Assembly: GCA_040880305.1 (NCBI GenBank)
Contig: JBBDIP010000003.1
Span: 1 to 54,788, forward strand
Source of the DNA: JBBDIP01 sp040880305
Lineage (GTDB): Bacteria; Bacillota; Sulfobacillia; Fermentithermobacillales; Fermentithermobacillaceae
DNA length: 54,788 nt
Direction: 5' to 3'
How positions within the stretch are numbered: position 1 is the stretch's first letter; each line of letters starts with the position of its first letter. Shown here piece after piece: positions 41,273 through 50,054 of this stretch. A program made the position numbers and the translations under genes. The notes beneath the pieces are model-generated. The model ran no database searches. It saw nothing but the letters and a program-made list of their open reading frames with translations, and was not told where the DNA came from.

Positions 41273-42151
41273 TTGAAGTACGTAATCGCACAGGTGGTGA
41301 ACGGGCTTCAACTTGGACTTGTGTATTCGCTCATCGCTCTTGGATACACGATGGTCTACGGGATAATCCGGCTCATCAACTTCGCTCACGGGGACGTCTT
41401 CATGGTGGGAGCTTTTCTTGGTTTCCTGGGCTTCTCTTCCTGGGGCCTCTCGCTGCCTGTGGCCGGCATCCTAGCGATGATCCTTGCCGCTGCTCTGGGT
41501 GTGACCATCGAGCGGGTCGCGTACAGACCGCTTCGGAACGCCCCGAAGATTTCGGCCCTTATCAGCGCGCTAGGCGTTTCGTTGTTCCTGCAGTACTTCT
41601 CCAGCCTCAAGTTCGTGTTTGGACCCAACTACCGAGTAGTCTATGCGCCAATCAAGGTGGTCCAGTTGGGCACGACCGGGGTGACGAATGTCCAGGTTTT
41701 CATACTGTGCGTAGTGGTATTCCTTCTGATCGGACTCCAGTACCTGGTCTACCGGACCAAGTTTGGAATGGCGATGCGGACCGTATCGTACGACCACCAA
41801 GTTGCCCGCCTGATGGGCATCAACGTCGACTTCGTTATTTCTACGACGTTCGCGCTGGGCTCCGCCCTTGCGGCTGCGGGGGGCGTGCTCTACGTGCTCG
41901 CTTATCCGCAGATCAACCCGTTCATGGGCATGATGCCGGGGCTGAAGGCGTTCATCGCCGCGGTTTTGGGGGGCATCGGGATTATCCCGGGAGCGGTACT
42001 GGGCTCTCTCATTATGGGTCAGGTTGAGATCCTTACAGTCGCGTTCATATCCTCCCAGATGCGTGACGCGATTGCGTTCAGCGTGCTGATAGTCGTGCTG
42101 CTAGTGCGGCCGACGGGCATTTTGGGTAAGCGCGGGACGGAGAAGGTGTGA
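41273..42151 (+). CDS. livH: Branched-chain amino-acid-type ABC permease, LivH
   Basis: The 292-residue permease is highly hydrophobic with about eight helices. It opens with QVVNGLQLGLVYSLIALGYT and MVYGIIRLINFAHGDVFMVG, the LivH signature. GGIGIIPGAVLGSLIMGQ near residue 235 is the conserved loop that contacts the ATPase. TTG 41273 follows CTAGGAGGTCGATAAG. Its stop overlaps livM as GTGA. Confidence 0.95.
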   Translation: MKYVIAQVVNGLQLGLVYSLIALGYTMVYGIIRLINFAHGDVFMVGAFLGFLGFSSWGLSLPVAGILAMILAAALGVTIERVAYRPLRNAPKISALISALGVSLFLQYFSSLKFVFGPNYRVVYAPIKVVQLGTTGVTNVQVFILCVVVFLLIGLQYLVYRTKFGMAMRTVSYDHQVARLMGINVDFVISTTFALGSALAAAGGVLYVLAYPQINPFMGMMPGLKAFIAAVLGGIGIIPGAVLGSLIMGQVEILTVAFISSQMRDAIAFSVLIVVLLVRPTGILGKRGTEKV

Positions 42152-43179
42152 TTATGAAGTGGCCTGAACTCACGAAAAAGGGTGGGCTGGGGCGGACCAT
42201 TGGTTTTGTGCTGGCGGCTTACGCCATTGTCAAGGTAGCTTCCTTGACCGGCCTCATAAATGACTATTGGCAGATCATGATCGACCAATCCCTAACCATC
42301 GCCATCGGAGCGTTGGGTCTAAACGTCATCTACGGCTTTGCCGGCCAGTTTTCCCTGGGGCACGCGGCCTTCTACGGCCTCGGCGCATACACCGCAGGGG
42401 TAATCGGGAAGGAATGGGGACGCGGCAGCCCCGTGTGGTTCGTCGTCGCGCTTGTTGCAGGCATGATTGTGCCCGCTGTTGTGTCTTTGGCCATTGGCTT
42501 GCCCATCCTGAGGCTTCGCTCGGACTACCTCGGCATCGCGACGCTGGGGTTCGGTCAGATCGTGAGGGTCTTCCTCAACAACGCCGACAAGCTGTTCCCG
42601 CCCCTTGGCGGCGCGACAGGGATGACGGGGGTTCCGCAGATCGCCGGCTTCGACGTCATCTTCTTGCTCTTTATCTTGGTAGTGCTCCTTGTGAGAAACC
42701 TTGTGACCTCGACCTATGGCAGAGCGTGGATAGCCATTCGCGAAGACGAACTGGCGGCTGACGCCATGGGGATCGACCCGGTGTCGTCAAAGCAGCTCGG
42801 GTTCGTTCTGGGCTGTGCTCTGGCGGGTCTTGCGGGGGCGCTGTACGCTTACCGGTACCCGTACCTGCATCCATCGAGTTTCGACCTGATGAAGTCTCTG
42901 GATTTTCTGCTCATCGTCGTTCTCGGAGGTCTCGGCAGCATATCCGGGACGCTGGTCACTTCAATATCGTTTGTCTTCCTGCTCGAAATACTGAGGATGG
43001 TCTTGGGACAGACGTTCGTGGATTGGCGTGGAGTGATCTACGCCCTGATCCTGATAGTCACCATTCTCTTGAGACCGCAGGGCCTCTTCGCAGGGAAGGA
43101 ATTCCGGTTCCTTAAGATGGCCCGGGTCACGAACAGGGGACTCGAGGGGAGGGACGAACATGCCGCTTCTGGAGATTAA
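42148..43179 (+). CDS. livM: Branched-chain amino-acid-type ABC permease, LivM
   Basis: The 343-residue second permease has LTIAIGALGLNVIYGFAGQF and SLGHAAFYGLGAYTAGV, typical of LivM. The ATPase-contact segment WIAIREDELAADAMGIDP and the GGLGSISGTLV loop follow. The GTG at 42148 overlaps the livH stop. An ATG at 42154, seven bases after GGAGAAGG, may be the true start. It overlaps livG by 20 bases. Confidence 0.95.
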   Translation: MIMKWPELTKKGGLGRTIGFVLAAYAIVKVASLTGLINDYWQIMIDQSLTIAIGALGLNVIYGFAGQFSLGHAAFYGLGAYTAGVIGKEWGRGSPVWFVVALVAGMIVPAVVSLAIGLPILRLRSDYLGIATLGFGQIVRVFLNNADKLFPPLGGATGMTGVPQIAGFDVIFLLFILVVLLVRNLVTSTYGRAWIAIREDELAADAMGIDPVSSKQLGFVLGCALAGLAGALYAYRYPYLHPSSFDLMKSLDFLLIVVLGGLGSISGTLVTSISFVFLLEILRMVLGQTFVDWRGVIYALILIVTILLRPQGLFAGKEFRFLKMARVTNRGLEGRDEHAASGD

Positions 43180-43933
43180 CAGTCTCTCGAAAAGGTTTGG
43201 CGGCCTCAAAGCCGTCTCAGAGGTCACCTTTGCCGTAGATGAGGGCGAGGTTGTCGGCCTTATCGGCCCAAACGGCGCAGGGAAGACTACGGTTTTCAAC
43301 CTGATAACGGGGATTATGCCTGCCGACTCCGGCACGATCATGTTCTTGAGCAAGGACCTGGTCGGGTATGCCCCTCATGATGTCGCAAGAGAGGGCATAG
43401 CCAGGACCTTTCAGAACATCAGGCTCTTCAAGAACATGACCGTACTGGATAACGTGCGCGCCGCATTTCATTGCCGGCTAAAGTACGGCATGGTGCAGGC
43501 TGCAATACATGGAAAGGCGTACTCCGCCGCCGAGAGACAAGTGTCAGAGCAAGCCGAAGAGACCCTCTCGCGGATGGGGCTGCTGGACAAGGCTGATCAA
43601 CTGGCCGCTAACCTGCCTTACGGGAGCCAGCGTCGTCTGGAGATCGCCCGCGCGCTAGCTCTCAGTCCCCGGTTGCTGCTGTTGGATGAGCCCGCCGCAG
43701 GCATGAACCCCAACGAGATCGTGTCCTTGTTGGAGTTGATCCGTTCCGTGCGGTCCGAGTTCAAAGTGACCATCCTTCTGATCGAGCACCAGATGGGCCT
43801 AGTCATGCGCCTCTGCGAACGCATCGTGGTCATGGACTTTGGCCAGGTAATCGCACAAGGGCTCCCTCATGAGATCCGGGCCAATCCCAGCGTGTTGGAA
43901 GCGTACCTGGGGAGGGGAGCTGCCGCGTCATGA
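43160..43933 (+). CDS. livG: ABC transporter ATP-binding protein, LivG
   Basis: The 257-residue ATPase has Walker A GPNGAGKTTVFNLITG, the LivG-type insertion around GIARTFQNIRLFKNMTVLDN, and a signature region LPYGSQRRLEIARAL. Walker B LLLLDEPAAGMNP and the H-loop LLIEHQM follow. The signature reads YGSQ where LSGGQ is general; YG-x-Q is common in LivG. ATG 43160 follows GGGGAGGG. Confidence 0.95.
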   Translation: MPLLEINSLSKRFGGLKAVSEVTFAVDEGEVVGLIGPNGAGKTTVFNLITGIMPADSGTIMFLSKDLVGYAPHDVAREGIARTFQNIRLFKNMTVLDNVRAAFHCRLKYGMVQAAIHGKAYSAAERQVSEQAEETLSRMGLLDKADQLAANLPYGSQRRLEIARALALSPRLLLLDEPAAGMNPNEIVSLLELIRSVRSEFKVTILLIEHQMGLVMRLCERIVVMDFGQVIAQGLPHEIRANPSVLEAYLGRGAAAS

Positions 43934-44640
43934 TGCTCGAAGGCAAGGACCTCCAGGTGCAATACGGTAACATTCAGGCGCTGCACGGGGTCTCCTTTGC
44001 GGTTCAAGAAGGGGAGATCGTGACGCTAATCGGGGCCAACGGCGCAGGCAAGTCGACGATCCTCAAGACGATCTCTGGATTGGTGAGAGCCAAAAGCGGA
44101 GAGGTAAAGCTTCGTGGAGACGACATAACCCGCATGCCGGCCCATGCAATCGTGAGCGCAGGCATATCCCATGTGCCTGAAGGGCGGGGGATCATAGGCA
44201 ACCTGACGGTTTGGGAGAACCTCCTGATGGGCGCCTATACCCGCAAGAACAAGGGCGAAATCCAGGAGAGCGCCGAGAGAGCGTTCTTGAGTTTCCCCCG
44301 CCTCAGGGAACGTCGCGGACAGTTGGCAGGCACTCTGTCCGGGGGAGAACAGCAGATGCTGGCCATTGGAAGAGGGCTGATGTCCCGTCCCTCTCTGTTG
44401 CTGTTGGACGAACCGTCGATGGGGCTGGCTCCTATCCTTGTGGATGAGATTTTCGCCATCATCAAGCGGATCAACCAGGAGGGCACCACCATACTCCTGG
44501 TGGAGCAAAACGCATTCATGGCCCTTCAGATCGCGAACAGGGCGTATTGCCTCGAGACCGGTCGGGTCGTCCTGGAGGGTCCGGCGGACGAAATGAGGAC
44601 CCACCCAAGGGTCCGGTCAGCGTATCTGGGAGAGATCTAA
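43930..44640 (+). CDS. livF: ABC transporter ATP-binding protein, LivF
   Basis: The 236-residue ATPase has Walker A GANGAGKSTILKTISG, HVPEGRGIIGNLTVWENLLM, and the signature LSGGEQQMLAIGRGLM. Walker B LLLLDEPSMGLAP and LLVEQNAFMAL follow. It forms the heterodimer with LivG. The start overlaps the livG stop as ATGATG. A terminator follows at 44663, and the gene end overlaps a convergent gene by 24 bases. Confidence 0.95.
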   Translation: MMLEGKDLQVQYGNIQALHGVSFAVQEGEIVTLIGANGAGKSTILKTISGLVRAKSGEVKLRGDDITRMPAHAIVSAGISHVPEGRGIIGNLTVWENLLMGAYTRKNKGEIQESAERAFLSFPRLRERRGQLAGTLSGGEQQMLAIGRGLMSRPSLLLLDEPSMGLAPILVDEIFAIIKRINQEGTTILLVEQNAFMALQIANRAYCLETGRVVLEGPADEMRTHPRVRSAYLGEI

Positions 44641-45252
44641 CCACTCCTCAGGAGTCCACAGCGCGGCCTCCCGCACAAGCGCGAGGCCGCTTTTTCTTTC
44701 GAGGTTTGCGAAAGCCGAGCACCCCACGACGTAGGAGAGCCTGTCTCTAGACAGGCGATCGAAGATCCGCCCTGCGGCCTCTTCGCCCGGGTAGACCGCC
44801 AGGCCTTCGTTCTGCACGAGCGTGTGCACCAGATGCCGAAGGCCCCCGGGCTGCTCCAAGCCTTGAGGATTCATAGGGCCATGTGCGCGCTCATAGGCGA
44901 CGTGCGTAGACTCGTGGACCAGCATGTAACCGATTTCGCGCAGGTCGTCCAGGTAAAGCCTGCTGCCCAGGTTAACTGCAGCTTTGCCGTGAAGTCCGAT
45001 GCCCCAATCGTAGCCGACGACGCAGTGCATTCCCACGGGGAAAGCGACATCCTTTGCGAAGAGGCGCGCCAGAGAGCCGGCCACCAAGTCGATGATCCCG
45101 CTGCGATTCCGTTCTACATAGTCAATGGCGCCCTGGACCGCGCGATAACCCGGGTGTTCCAACAGCCTGCCGAGAAGACCCTCTTCGGGGTGTTCAAGCC
45201 ATGAAAGGAACATGGAAGCCGCGTCGGTCGTTAGGGCGATCTTTGCTGTCAT
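44617..45252 (-). CDS. Putative zinc metallopeptidase with HExxH motif
   Basis: The 211-residue protein has HESTHVAYE near residue 114, a gluzincin-like HExxH, with a possible third ligand in NEGLAVYPGEEAAG about 35 residues later. The N-terminal helices and the LGSRLYLDDLREIGYMLV segment before the motif resemble DUF2268-like putative peptidases. I cannot name a family with certainty. No signal peptide is seen, so it is probably cytoplasmic. ATG 45252 has AAGGAGGCC upstream. The livF terminator lies inside its 3' coding end. Confidence 0.65.
   Translation of the reverse strand: MTAKIALTTDAASMFLSWLEHPEEGLLGRLLEHPGYRAVQGAIDYVERNRSGIIDLVAGSLARLFAKDVAFPVGMHCVVGYDWGIGLHGKAAVNLGSRLYLDDLREIGYMLVHESTHVAYERAHGPMNPQGLEQPGGLRHLVHTLVQNEGLAVYPGEEAAGRIFDRLSRDRLSYVVGCSAFANLERKSGLALVREAALWTPEEWLDLSQIR
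44663..44695 (+). terminator. Rho-independent terminator after livF
   Basis: GCGGCCTC (44663-44670) pairs with GAGGCCGC (44683-44690) and is followed by TTTTT. It falls within the coding sequence of the convergent metallopeptidase gene. Confidence 0.85.
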
Positions 45253-45391
45253 GTAGCGGCCTCCTTGCAGTCAATTTCCCCAGACTTTCATTCGTACCGA
45301 ACTCAGGGGTTTCCTTCGTCCCGGGAGGATTCAGATCCATGTATAGCGAAATGGGCTAACGCATCAGTGCGCGACTGTGAGGCGAATGCCA

Positions 45392-45760
45392 ATGTACAGC
45401 CGGTTCTCTCCAAACTTCGTGGAGGCCTGCCTGCGCAGCGAGTTGCGCAAAGGCGACAAGATCCCGTGCCCCAAATGCGGCCACGAGGATGTGACCTTCA
45501 CCGACCCCCGGAAATGGCTCTCGATCGCCGCCATCACAGGCGTCATCGCCGCGGGCCTCCTGCTTGTGGGCCAGACCGCCCTCGGGCAAATCGTCGCTAT
45601 TGTCGCGGTCGGTATCATCGGCGGCTCACTGGGCACCGAGCCATCCTACACCTGCAAGCATTGCGGCTACGGTTGGCGGCACAGGGATGCGCTCAAGTGG
45701 GCGGACGCCATTAAGCACGACGAGGAATCCAGGGCCAAAGGCGTCGGGCGCAATCCCTAG
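45392..45760 (+). CDS. Zinc-ribbon membrane protein of unknown function
   Basis: The 122-residue protein has CPKCGHED near residue 25 and CKHCGYGW near residue 89. Two hydrophobic segments lie between them (IAAITGVIAAGLLLVG and IVAIVAVGIIGGSLG). The four cysteines would form one zinc site formed by two halves on the same side of the membrane. ATG 45392 has GAGGCG seven bases upstream; GTG 45377 would add five residues. Its end overlaps the convergent DUF218 gene by four bases. No known function. Confidence 0.65.
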   Translation: MYSRFSPNFVEACLRSELRKGDKIPCPKCGHEDVTFTDPRKWLSIAAITGVIAAGLLLVGQTALGQIVAIVAVGIIGGSLGTEPSYTCKHCGYGWRHRDALKWADAIKHDEESRAKGVGRNP

Positions 45761-46354
45761 CGGACCTGCAGGAAAGAGTACATGATAGCGGGTATCTCCC
45801 GCAGAAAACCTGCCAGCTCAACCTGCGGGTACTGCGGCAGCCGGACACCGGAGAAGGTCGCTTCAAGCCCCAACCTTGCCGCCAGGACCGAGCACCTGGC
45901 CAGGTGATATGTGTTTGATACCACGATCGCGCTGTGGAGGCCGTTCTCATTCATTTTGGCCTGGGAGTATTGGAGATTGGTTAGCGTCGAGGTCGATTGG
46001 CCCTCGGCGATGATGTCGGTGCCGGGTACGCCCTTCTGAAGCAGGTACCTACTCATAGCCTCCGCCTCGGTTATGTCCTCTCCAGGCCCCCTGCCCCCGG
46101 AGACGATGATCCGTCCTGCGTAACCTTCGCGGTACAGCCTAATCCCTTCATCGAGGCGCGCCATCAAGAAAGGGCTGGGGGTAGATCCGTATAGGCCGCA
46201 CCCGAGCACAATCACGCAATCGGCCGGCGAGGGCTCTGCCGTGGTCCCGAAGTAGACGATCCATCCTGCCGAGGCGGTGGATAGGATGACGGCTAGTGTG
46301 ACGAAATGGGCAAAGGTTTTTGTGGCCTTCCGAAGTGGGCGCGTGTGTTTCCAT
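45757..46354 (-). pseudogene. DUF218 (YdcF/SanA-like) membrane-anchored protein, apparent frameshift at an A5 run
   Basis: The conserved DUF218 part is intact: VIVLGCGLYGSTPSPFLMAR, IIVSGGRGPGEDITEAEAM, and VVSNTYHLARCSVLAARLG. Upstream in the same frame an N-terminal helix HFVTLAVILSTASAGWIVYF is encoded but has no start codon. An ATG at 46354 with GAAGGGAG upstream lies in another frame. If the five-A run (plus strand 46317-46321) were four, the ATG would join the helix as METHAPTSEGHKTFAHF and restore a full gene. DUF218 proteins act in cell-envelope functions. Either a sequencing error or a real mutation explains it. Confidence 0.7.
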
Positions 46355-46429
46355 CTCCCTTCTATATTGTACTTGGCACTGTGATCGGGTAACTGTGGTC
46401 TCGCAGTCTACATAATATGTGACCGGTAA

Positions 46430-46687
46430 TACTGGTGGAAGAAGGGTGACTACACGGCAGGTAATGTTGATGCCCAGTGGGGTGTAGGTGACCTGGAGTG
46501 CGGTTGCTGGTGGATTTGGCCCCTATTCTTCATCTTCTTCTTGATATTCTTCATCGTGATTATCCTGATGCTGTCGTGCCGGAAGAGGCGGGCCCCCCCT
46601 TGCGATCCCCCTCCGGCAGATGCTAAGAGGACTGGCGGGCGGACTAGTCGGGGCTTTTGGAGCCTTCGGACACCCGAAACAGTCTAG
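46430..46687 (+). other. Open frame for a single-helix membrane peptide without clear start
   Basis: This frame encodes CGCWWIWPLFFIFFLIFFIV and continues hydrophobic for about nine more residues. The basic stretch CRKRRAPP follows, a good membrane anchor. The frame is open from 46430, but no ATG, GTG or TTG precedes the helix, and no ribosome site fits. It may be a decayed gene or chance. No other gene is supported in 46355-46683. Confidence 0.3.
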
Positions 46688-47400
46688 CTCGATTGGAGTC
46701 GACCATCGTCAGATACCTCAAACCGGTATCCAACGCCCGGCTCGGTGACGACGTATCGAGGCTCCGTCGGGTTTGGCTCAATCTTTCTCCGCAGGTTACT
46801 TACGTTCACCTGCAGGAGGTGAGTCTCCCGCTCATAGGCGGGGCCCCATACCTTGGTCAGCAGGTGGCGATGGGTCAGTACCCTGCCGGCGTTCTGGCAG
46901 AACTCCCGGAGGAGGTCGTATTCGATGGGGGTGAGGGATACGCGCTCGCCAGACACGGTGACCACGCGGGACGCGAAATCCACGTCGAGGTCGCCGCTCC
47001 GGAACGAGGTTTCCTTAGGTGTTGATGGGGAGTGGCGCATCGCCACGCGCAGCCGGGCCAGGAGCTCGGCGGTGCCAAAAGGTTTGGTCAGGTAGTCGTC
47101 TCCACCGGCATCCAGAGCGGCGACTTTCTCCGATTCCTGGTCCCGGGCGGATACCACGATGATGGGCACGTGCGACCACTCGCGGACCTGCTCTATGACC
47201 TTCTTGCCGTCCATATCCGGCAAGCTGAGATCGAGGATGACCGCGTCAAACCGTTCTGAGGTGAGATGCATCAGGGCTTCTCCGCCGGTCTCCGCGAGCG
47301 TGACCTCCCACCCGTGGCCGACCAAGGTCACGTTCAAGAACTTGCGCACCGACCTCTCATCATCCACAACCAGCACGCGAGCGCCTTTTCCTCCCGTCAC
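46684..47400 (-). CDS. KdpE-like OmpR-family response regulator
   Basis: The 238-residue protein has a receiver domain (VLVVDDERSVRKFLN, phosphoacceptor Asp in ILDLSLPDMDG, Lys in YLTKPFG). A winged-helix DNA-binding domain follows, with PIEYDLLREFCQNAGRVLTH and YVVTEPGVGYRF. It closely resembles KdpE, which activates the high-affinity potassium ATPase genes. It overlaps the sensor kinase stop by four bases. No kdpFABC is in the window, so the target is unknown. Confidence 0.9.
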   Translation of the reverse strand: MTGGKGARVLVVDDERSVRKFLNVTLVGHGWEVTLAETGGEALMHLTSERFDAVILDLSLPDMDGKKVIEQVREWSHVPIIVVSARDQESEKVAALDAGGDDYLTKPFGTAELLARLRVAMRHSPSTPKETSFRSGDLDVDFASRVVTVSGERVSLTPIEYDLLREFCQNAGRVLTHRHLLTKVWGPAYERETHLLQVNVSNLRRKIEPNPTEPRYVVTEPGVGYRFEVSDDGRLQSS

Positions 47401-48932
47401 GGCAATCCCTCCACTTCTGGGCGGAGCGGCAGGGATATGGTGATGACTGTCCCGCCACCATCTCTGTTCTCTGCGCGGACTTTGCCGCCGTGGGCCTCGA
47501 CGAAACCCTTGCTGATTGCCAGACCCAGGCCGGTGCCGGGGACCCGGCCAGGACGCTGCACTCTGTAGAATTTGTCGAACACCCTGCCAAGATCGATTTC
47601 CGGGATTCCCGCTCCCCGGTCCAGAACCGAGACCACGAGTTCAGACCCGAAGGTCCGCACTCCAACTTCCACTTCGGCTTCCGGCGGAGAGTACTTGATG
47701 GCGTTATCCAGTATGTTAGCGCATGCTTGGGAGATGAGGACGAAGTCCAGGTCGACCAGAGGAAGGTCTTGCGGGATTACCGTCCGGATGGCGCGGTTGC
47801 CGTACTTTCTCCTGACCTGCAGTATGGATGACCCTATCACATCTTCGATGTCTTCGGGCTTGCGATTCACTTTGAGGGAGCCCGACTCGATTCTGGACAT
47901 ATCAAGGAGTCCGTTGACCAGGGCGCTTAGCCGATCGGCCTCCTCGCGGGCCGCCTCGATGAGTTCGGACCGTGAAGTCCTCTGGAGGCTCTGCATGTTC
48001 GGCGTGGCCTCGGCTTCAGCAAGGCTTGAGAGCACACCCACGATTGTGGTAAGGGGGGTGCGGAGTTCGTGGGAAACCGAGTTCAGCAGGGCAGCCTGCA
48101 GGTCTTCCTTAGCCCGCAGCAGTCTAAGCTCGCCTGACTGCCGGGCAAGGTTAGCTCTCTCGATGCCGAGCGCGGTGACGCTGGCGAAAGCGTCGAGCAG
48201 CCCTTGCTCCTCGGGGGTAAGCTGCTCCGAGAGAGACGAGACTTTGGCCGCTAGGATGCCAGTGACCTCAGATTGAGTCTTGAGCGGGATGTAGTACCAC
48301 CCGGAATCGGGGCTGTGGTTGGTCCCGGCACCTGCCCTACGACCGTTTGAAAAGGCCCACCGGGCGACTGAGACTTCTTTCTCTGGGAAAGCATCGCCGG
48401 CAGGGTAGATGAGGAGTTCCGGTTTCCTGTCCCCCGCAGGCAGGAGGACCACCGAATCACAACCGGTCGTCTCCTTGACGGACTGGACCAACACCTCCGC
48501 AATAGCATCGGTGCCTATGGCGGCGTTCATCTCGATGCTCATGTGGTACAGAGTTGCGGTCTCGCTCTCCTTGCGACGCGACAACTCGGCTTGCGTCCGG
48601 AGGCGTCCCGTAAGGCTGCTTATAGTTACGCCCACTCCGAGCAGGGCCACAAAGGTCAGAGCGTGCTGGCTGTCTCTTATCGCTAAACTTAGGTATGGCT
48701 GAACGCAGAAAACGTCAAAAGCCAGAACCCCTACGACGGACGTCACTATGGACGGGCCAAACCCCAGATAAATGGCTGATACTACGACCGCCGCAAGGTA
48801 CACCATGACCAGGTTCACGGGCTCTATGACGGACCTGAGCGGTATGCTCAATGCAGTGGCCGCCAGAACCAGCCCTAGGCTCCGGGCGTAGAGACCAAAA
48901 TGGCCCCCCATTGCGCGCGCAAGTTTCCTCAT
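47397..48932 (-). CDS. KdpD-like sensor histidine kinase lacking the N-terminal KdpD/Usp domains
   Basis: The 511-residue kinase starts at the DUF4118 membrane domain (PVNLVMVYLAAVVVSAIYLG and FGPSIVTSVVGVLAFDVFCV), as in the C-terminal part of KdpD. A GAF-like domain covers residues 140-280. The phosphoacceptor His lies in SVSHELRTPLTTI near residue 292, and the ATPase domain has NILDNAIKYSPP and GTGLGLAISKGF. The roughly 370-residue N-terminal KdpD and USP domains are absent. It probably pairs with the KdpE-like regulator it overlaps; potassium or osmotic sensing is inferred. Confidence 0.88.
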   Translation of the reverse strand: MRKLARAMGGHFGLYARSLGLVLAATALSIPLRSVIEPVNLVMVYLAAVVVSAIYLGFGPSIVTSVVGVLAFDVFCVQPYLSLAIRDSQHALTFVALLGVGVTISSLTGRLRTQAELSRRKESETATLYHMSIEMNAAIGTDAIAEVLVQSVKETTGCDSVVLLPAGDRKPELLIYPAGDAFPEKEVSVARWAFSNGRRAGAGTNHSPDSGWYYIPLKTQSEVTGILAAKVSSLSEQLTPEEQGLLDAFASVTALGIERANLARQSGELRLLRAKEDLQAALLNSVSHELRTPLTTIVGVLSSLAEAEATPNMQSLQRTSRSELIEAAREEADRLSALVNGLLDMSRIESGSLKVNRKPEDIEDVIGSSILQVRRKYGNRAIRTVIPQDLPLVDLDFVLISQACANILDNAIKYSPPEAEVEVGVRTFGSELVVSVLDRGAGIPEIDLGRVFDKFYRVQRPGRVPGTGLGLAISKGFVEAHGGKVRAENRDGGGTVITISLPLRPEVEGLP

Positions 48933-49026
48933 GCCCCTATTGTAACTCGCCCATGGCGAGGAGGGCTTGTCATGTCATGTATGATATTTGTTGTGCAGAC
49001 CAATCGGCGCATCAGGTGATAGTAGA

Positions 49027-49956
49027 GTGAGTCCAGAAACTGAGAGACGGAATGAGAAACGCCGGCACCCGTTCGCGTTATGGGCCCTGGTCATCTTGTG
49101 CTGCCTACTTTGCTACCCAAGGGTTAAGGCGCTACTCTGGCCTGACCGCGTGCTGCTTTCTGACGGCAAGACTGTCACCAGGCAGGGGCACGACATAAAC
49201 GTAGTGCTTCTGGGCGTGGATGAGCGCAACGGCGATAGGGGCCGGTCCGATACCATGATGCTCCTCCACTACAATGCCATGTACAACCGGCTCTATCTCA
49301 TGTCCATCCCGCGCGACACAAGGGTCAGGTTGCCTAAGTACGGTTACCAGAAGGTTAACGCCGCCTACGCCTTAGGTGGCCCTACTCTCGCAAAGCAAGC
49401 GACAGGCGAGTTGACGGGCCTGTACGTTGACTACTACCTCAAGGTGAATTTCGACGGTTTCTCCAAGGTCGTCGATGCTTTGGGCGGAGTGTACGTCGAT
49501 ATCAAGACCCGCATGTCATACGACGACCCCTACCAGGACCTCCACATCCACTTCGACACGGGTCGCCAACGTCTCAACGGTGATCAGGCGCTTGAATACG
49601 TACGTTGGCGGGGGGACGCCAGGTCGGACCTTGGTAGGGTCGAGAGACAAAGGGAGTTCCTCGACTCCGCATTCCACCGCGCGCTCTCACCGGTTAGACT
49701 TCTCAAGTTCCCGTTTGTCCTCTACGCGCTAGCGAAATGCATCGAAACCGACATCCCTGCCTTGGTCCAGCCGGGGATAGCGTCCACCGTCGCCCTCGCG
49801 TACCTGGAAGGGCTCAAGACCAGCACCGTTCCTGGATCGACCGCAACTATCGGGGACGGCAGTTATTTCCTCGCCGACCAAAAGGAATTGCAGACCATTA
49901 TCGCTTCGTGGGGGCGCGCCCCGTCCAAAGCATCGGCTGCCTCAAAGACTAAATAG
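49027..49956 (+). CDS. LytR-CpsA-Psr (LCP) family cell-wall ligase
   Basis: The 309-residue protein has a basic N-terminus and one transmembrane helix (FALWALVILCCLLCY). The LCP domain follows: INVVLLGVDERNGDRGRSDT, LYLMSIPRDTRVRLPKYGYQ, NAAYALGGP and ALEYVRWRGDARSDLGRVER with the catalytic arginines. LCP enzymes transfer teichoic acids or polysaccharides from lipid carriers to peptidoglycan outside the cell. GTG 49027 has AGGTG eight bases upstream; a longer frame from 48988 is unlikely. It is divergent from the KdpD-like gene. Confidence 0.92.
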   Translation: MSPETERRNEKRRHPFALWALVILCCLLCYPRVKALLWPDRVLLSDGKTVTRQGHDINVVLLGVDERNGDRGRSDTMMLLHYNAMYNRLYLMSIPRDTRVRLPKYGYQKVNAAYALGGPTLAKQATGELTGLYVDYYLKVNFDGFSKVVDALGGVYVDIKTRMSYDDPYQDLHIHFDTGRQRLNGDQALEYVRWRGDARSDLGRVERQREFLDSAFHRALSPVRLLKFPFVLYALAKCIETDIPALVQPGIASTVALAYLEGLKTSTVPGSTATIGDGSYFLADQKELQTIIASWGRAPSKASAASKTK

Positions 49957-50054
49957 CCGCGACCGTCCGTTTGGCTTCTTCTTGACGGATCCTTGACACT
50001 CACCCCAGCTCTCTTGAGGCCAATTTGAGGAAGACTGGCTATAGGATTAGCGAG

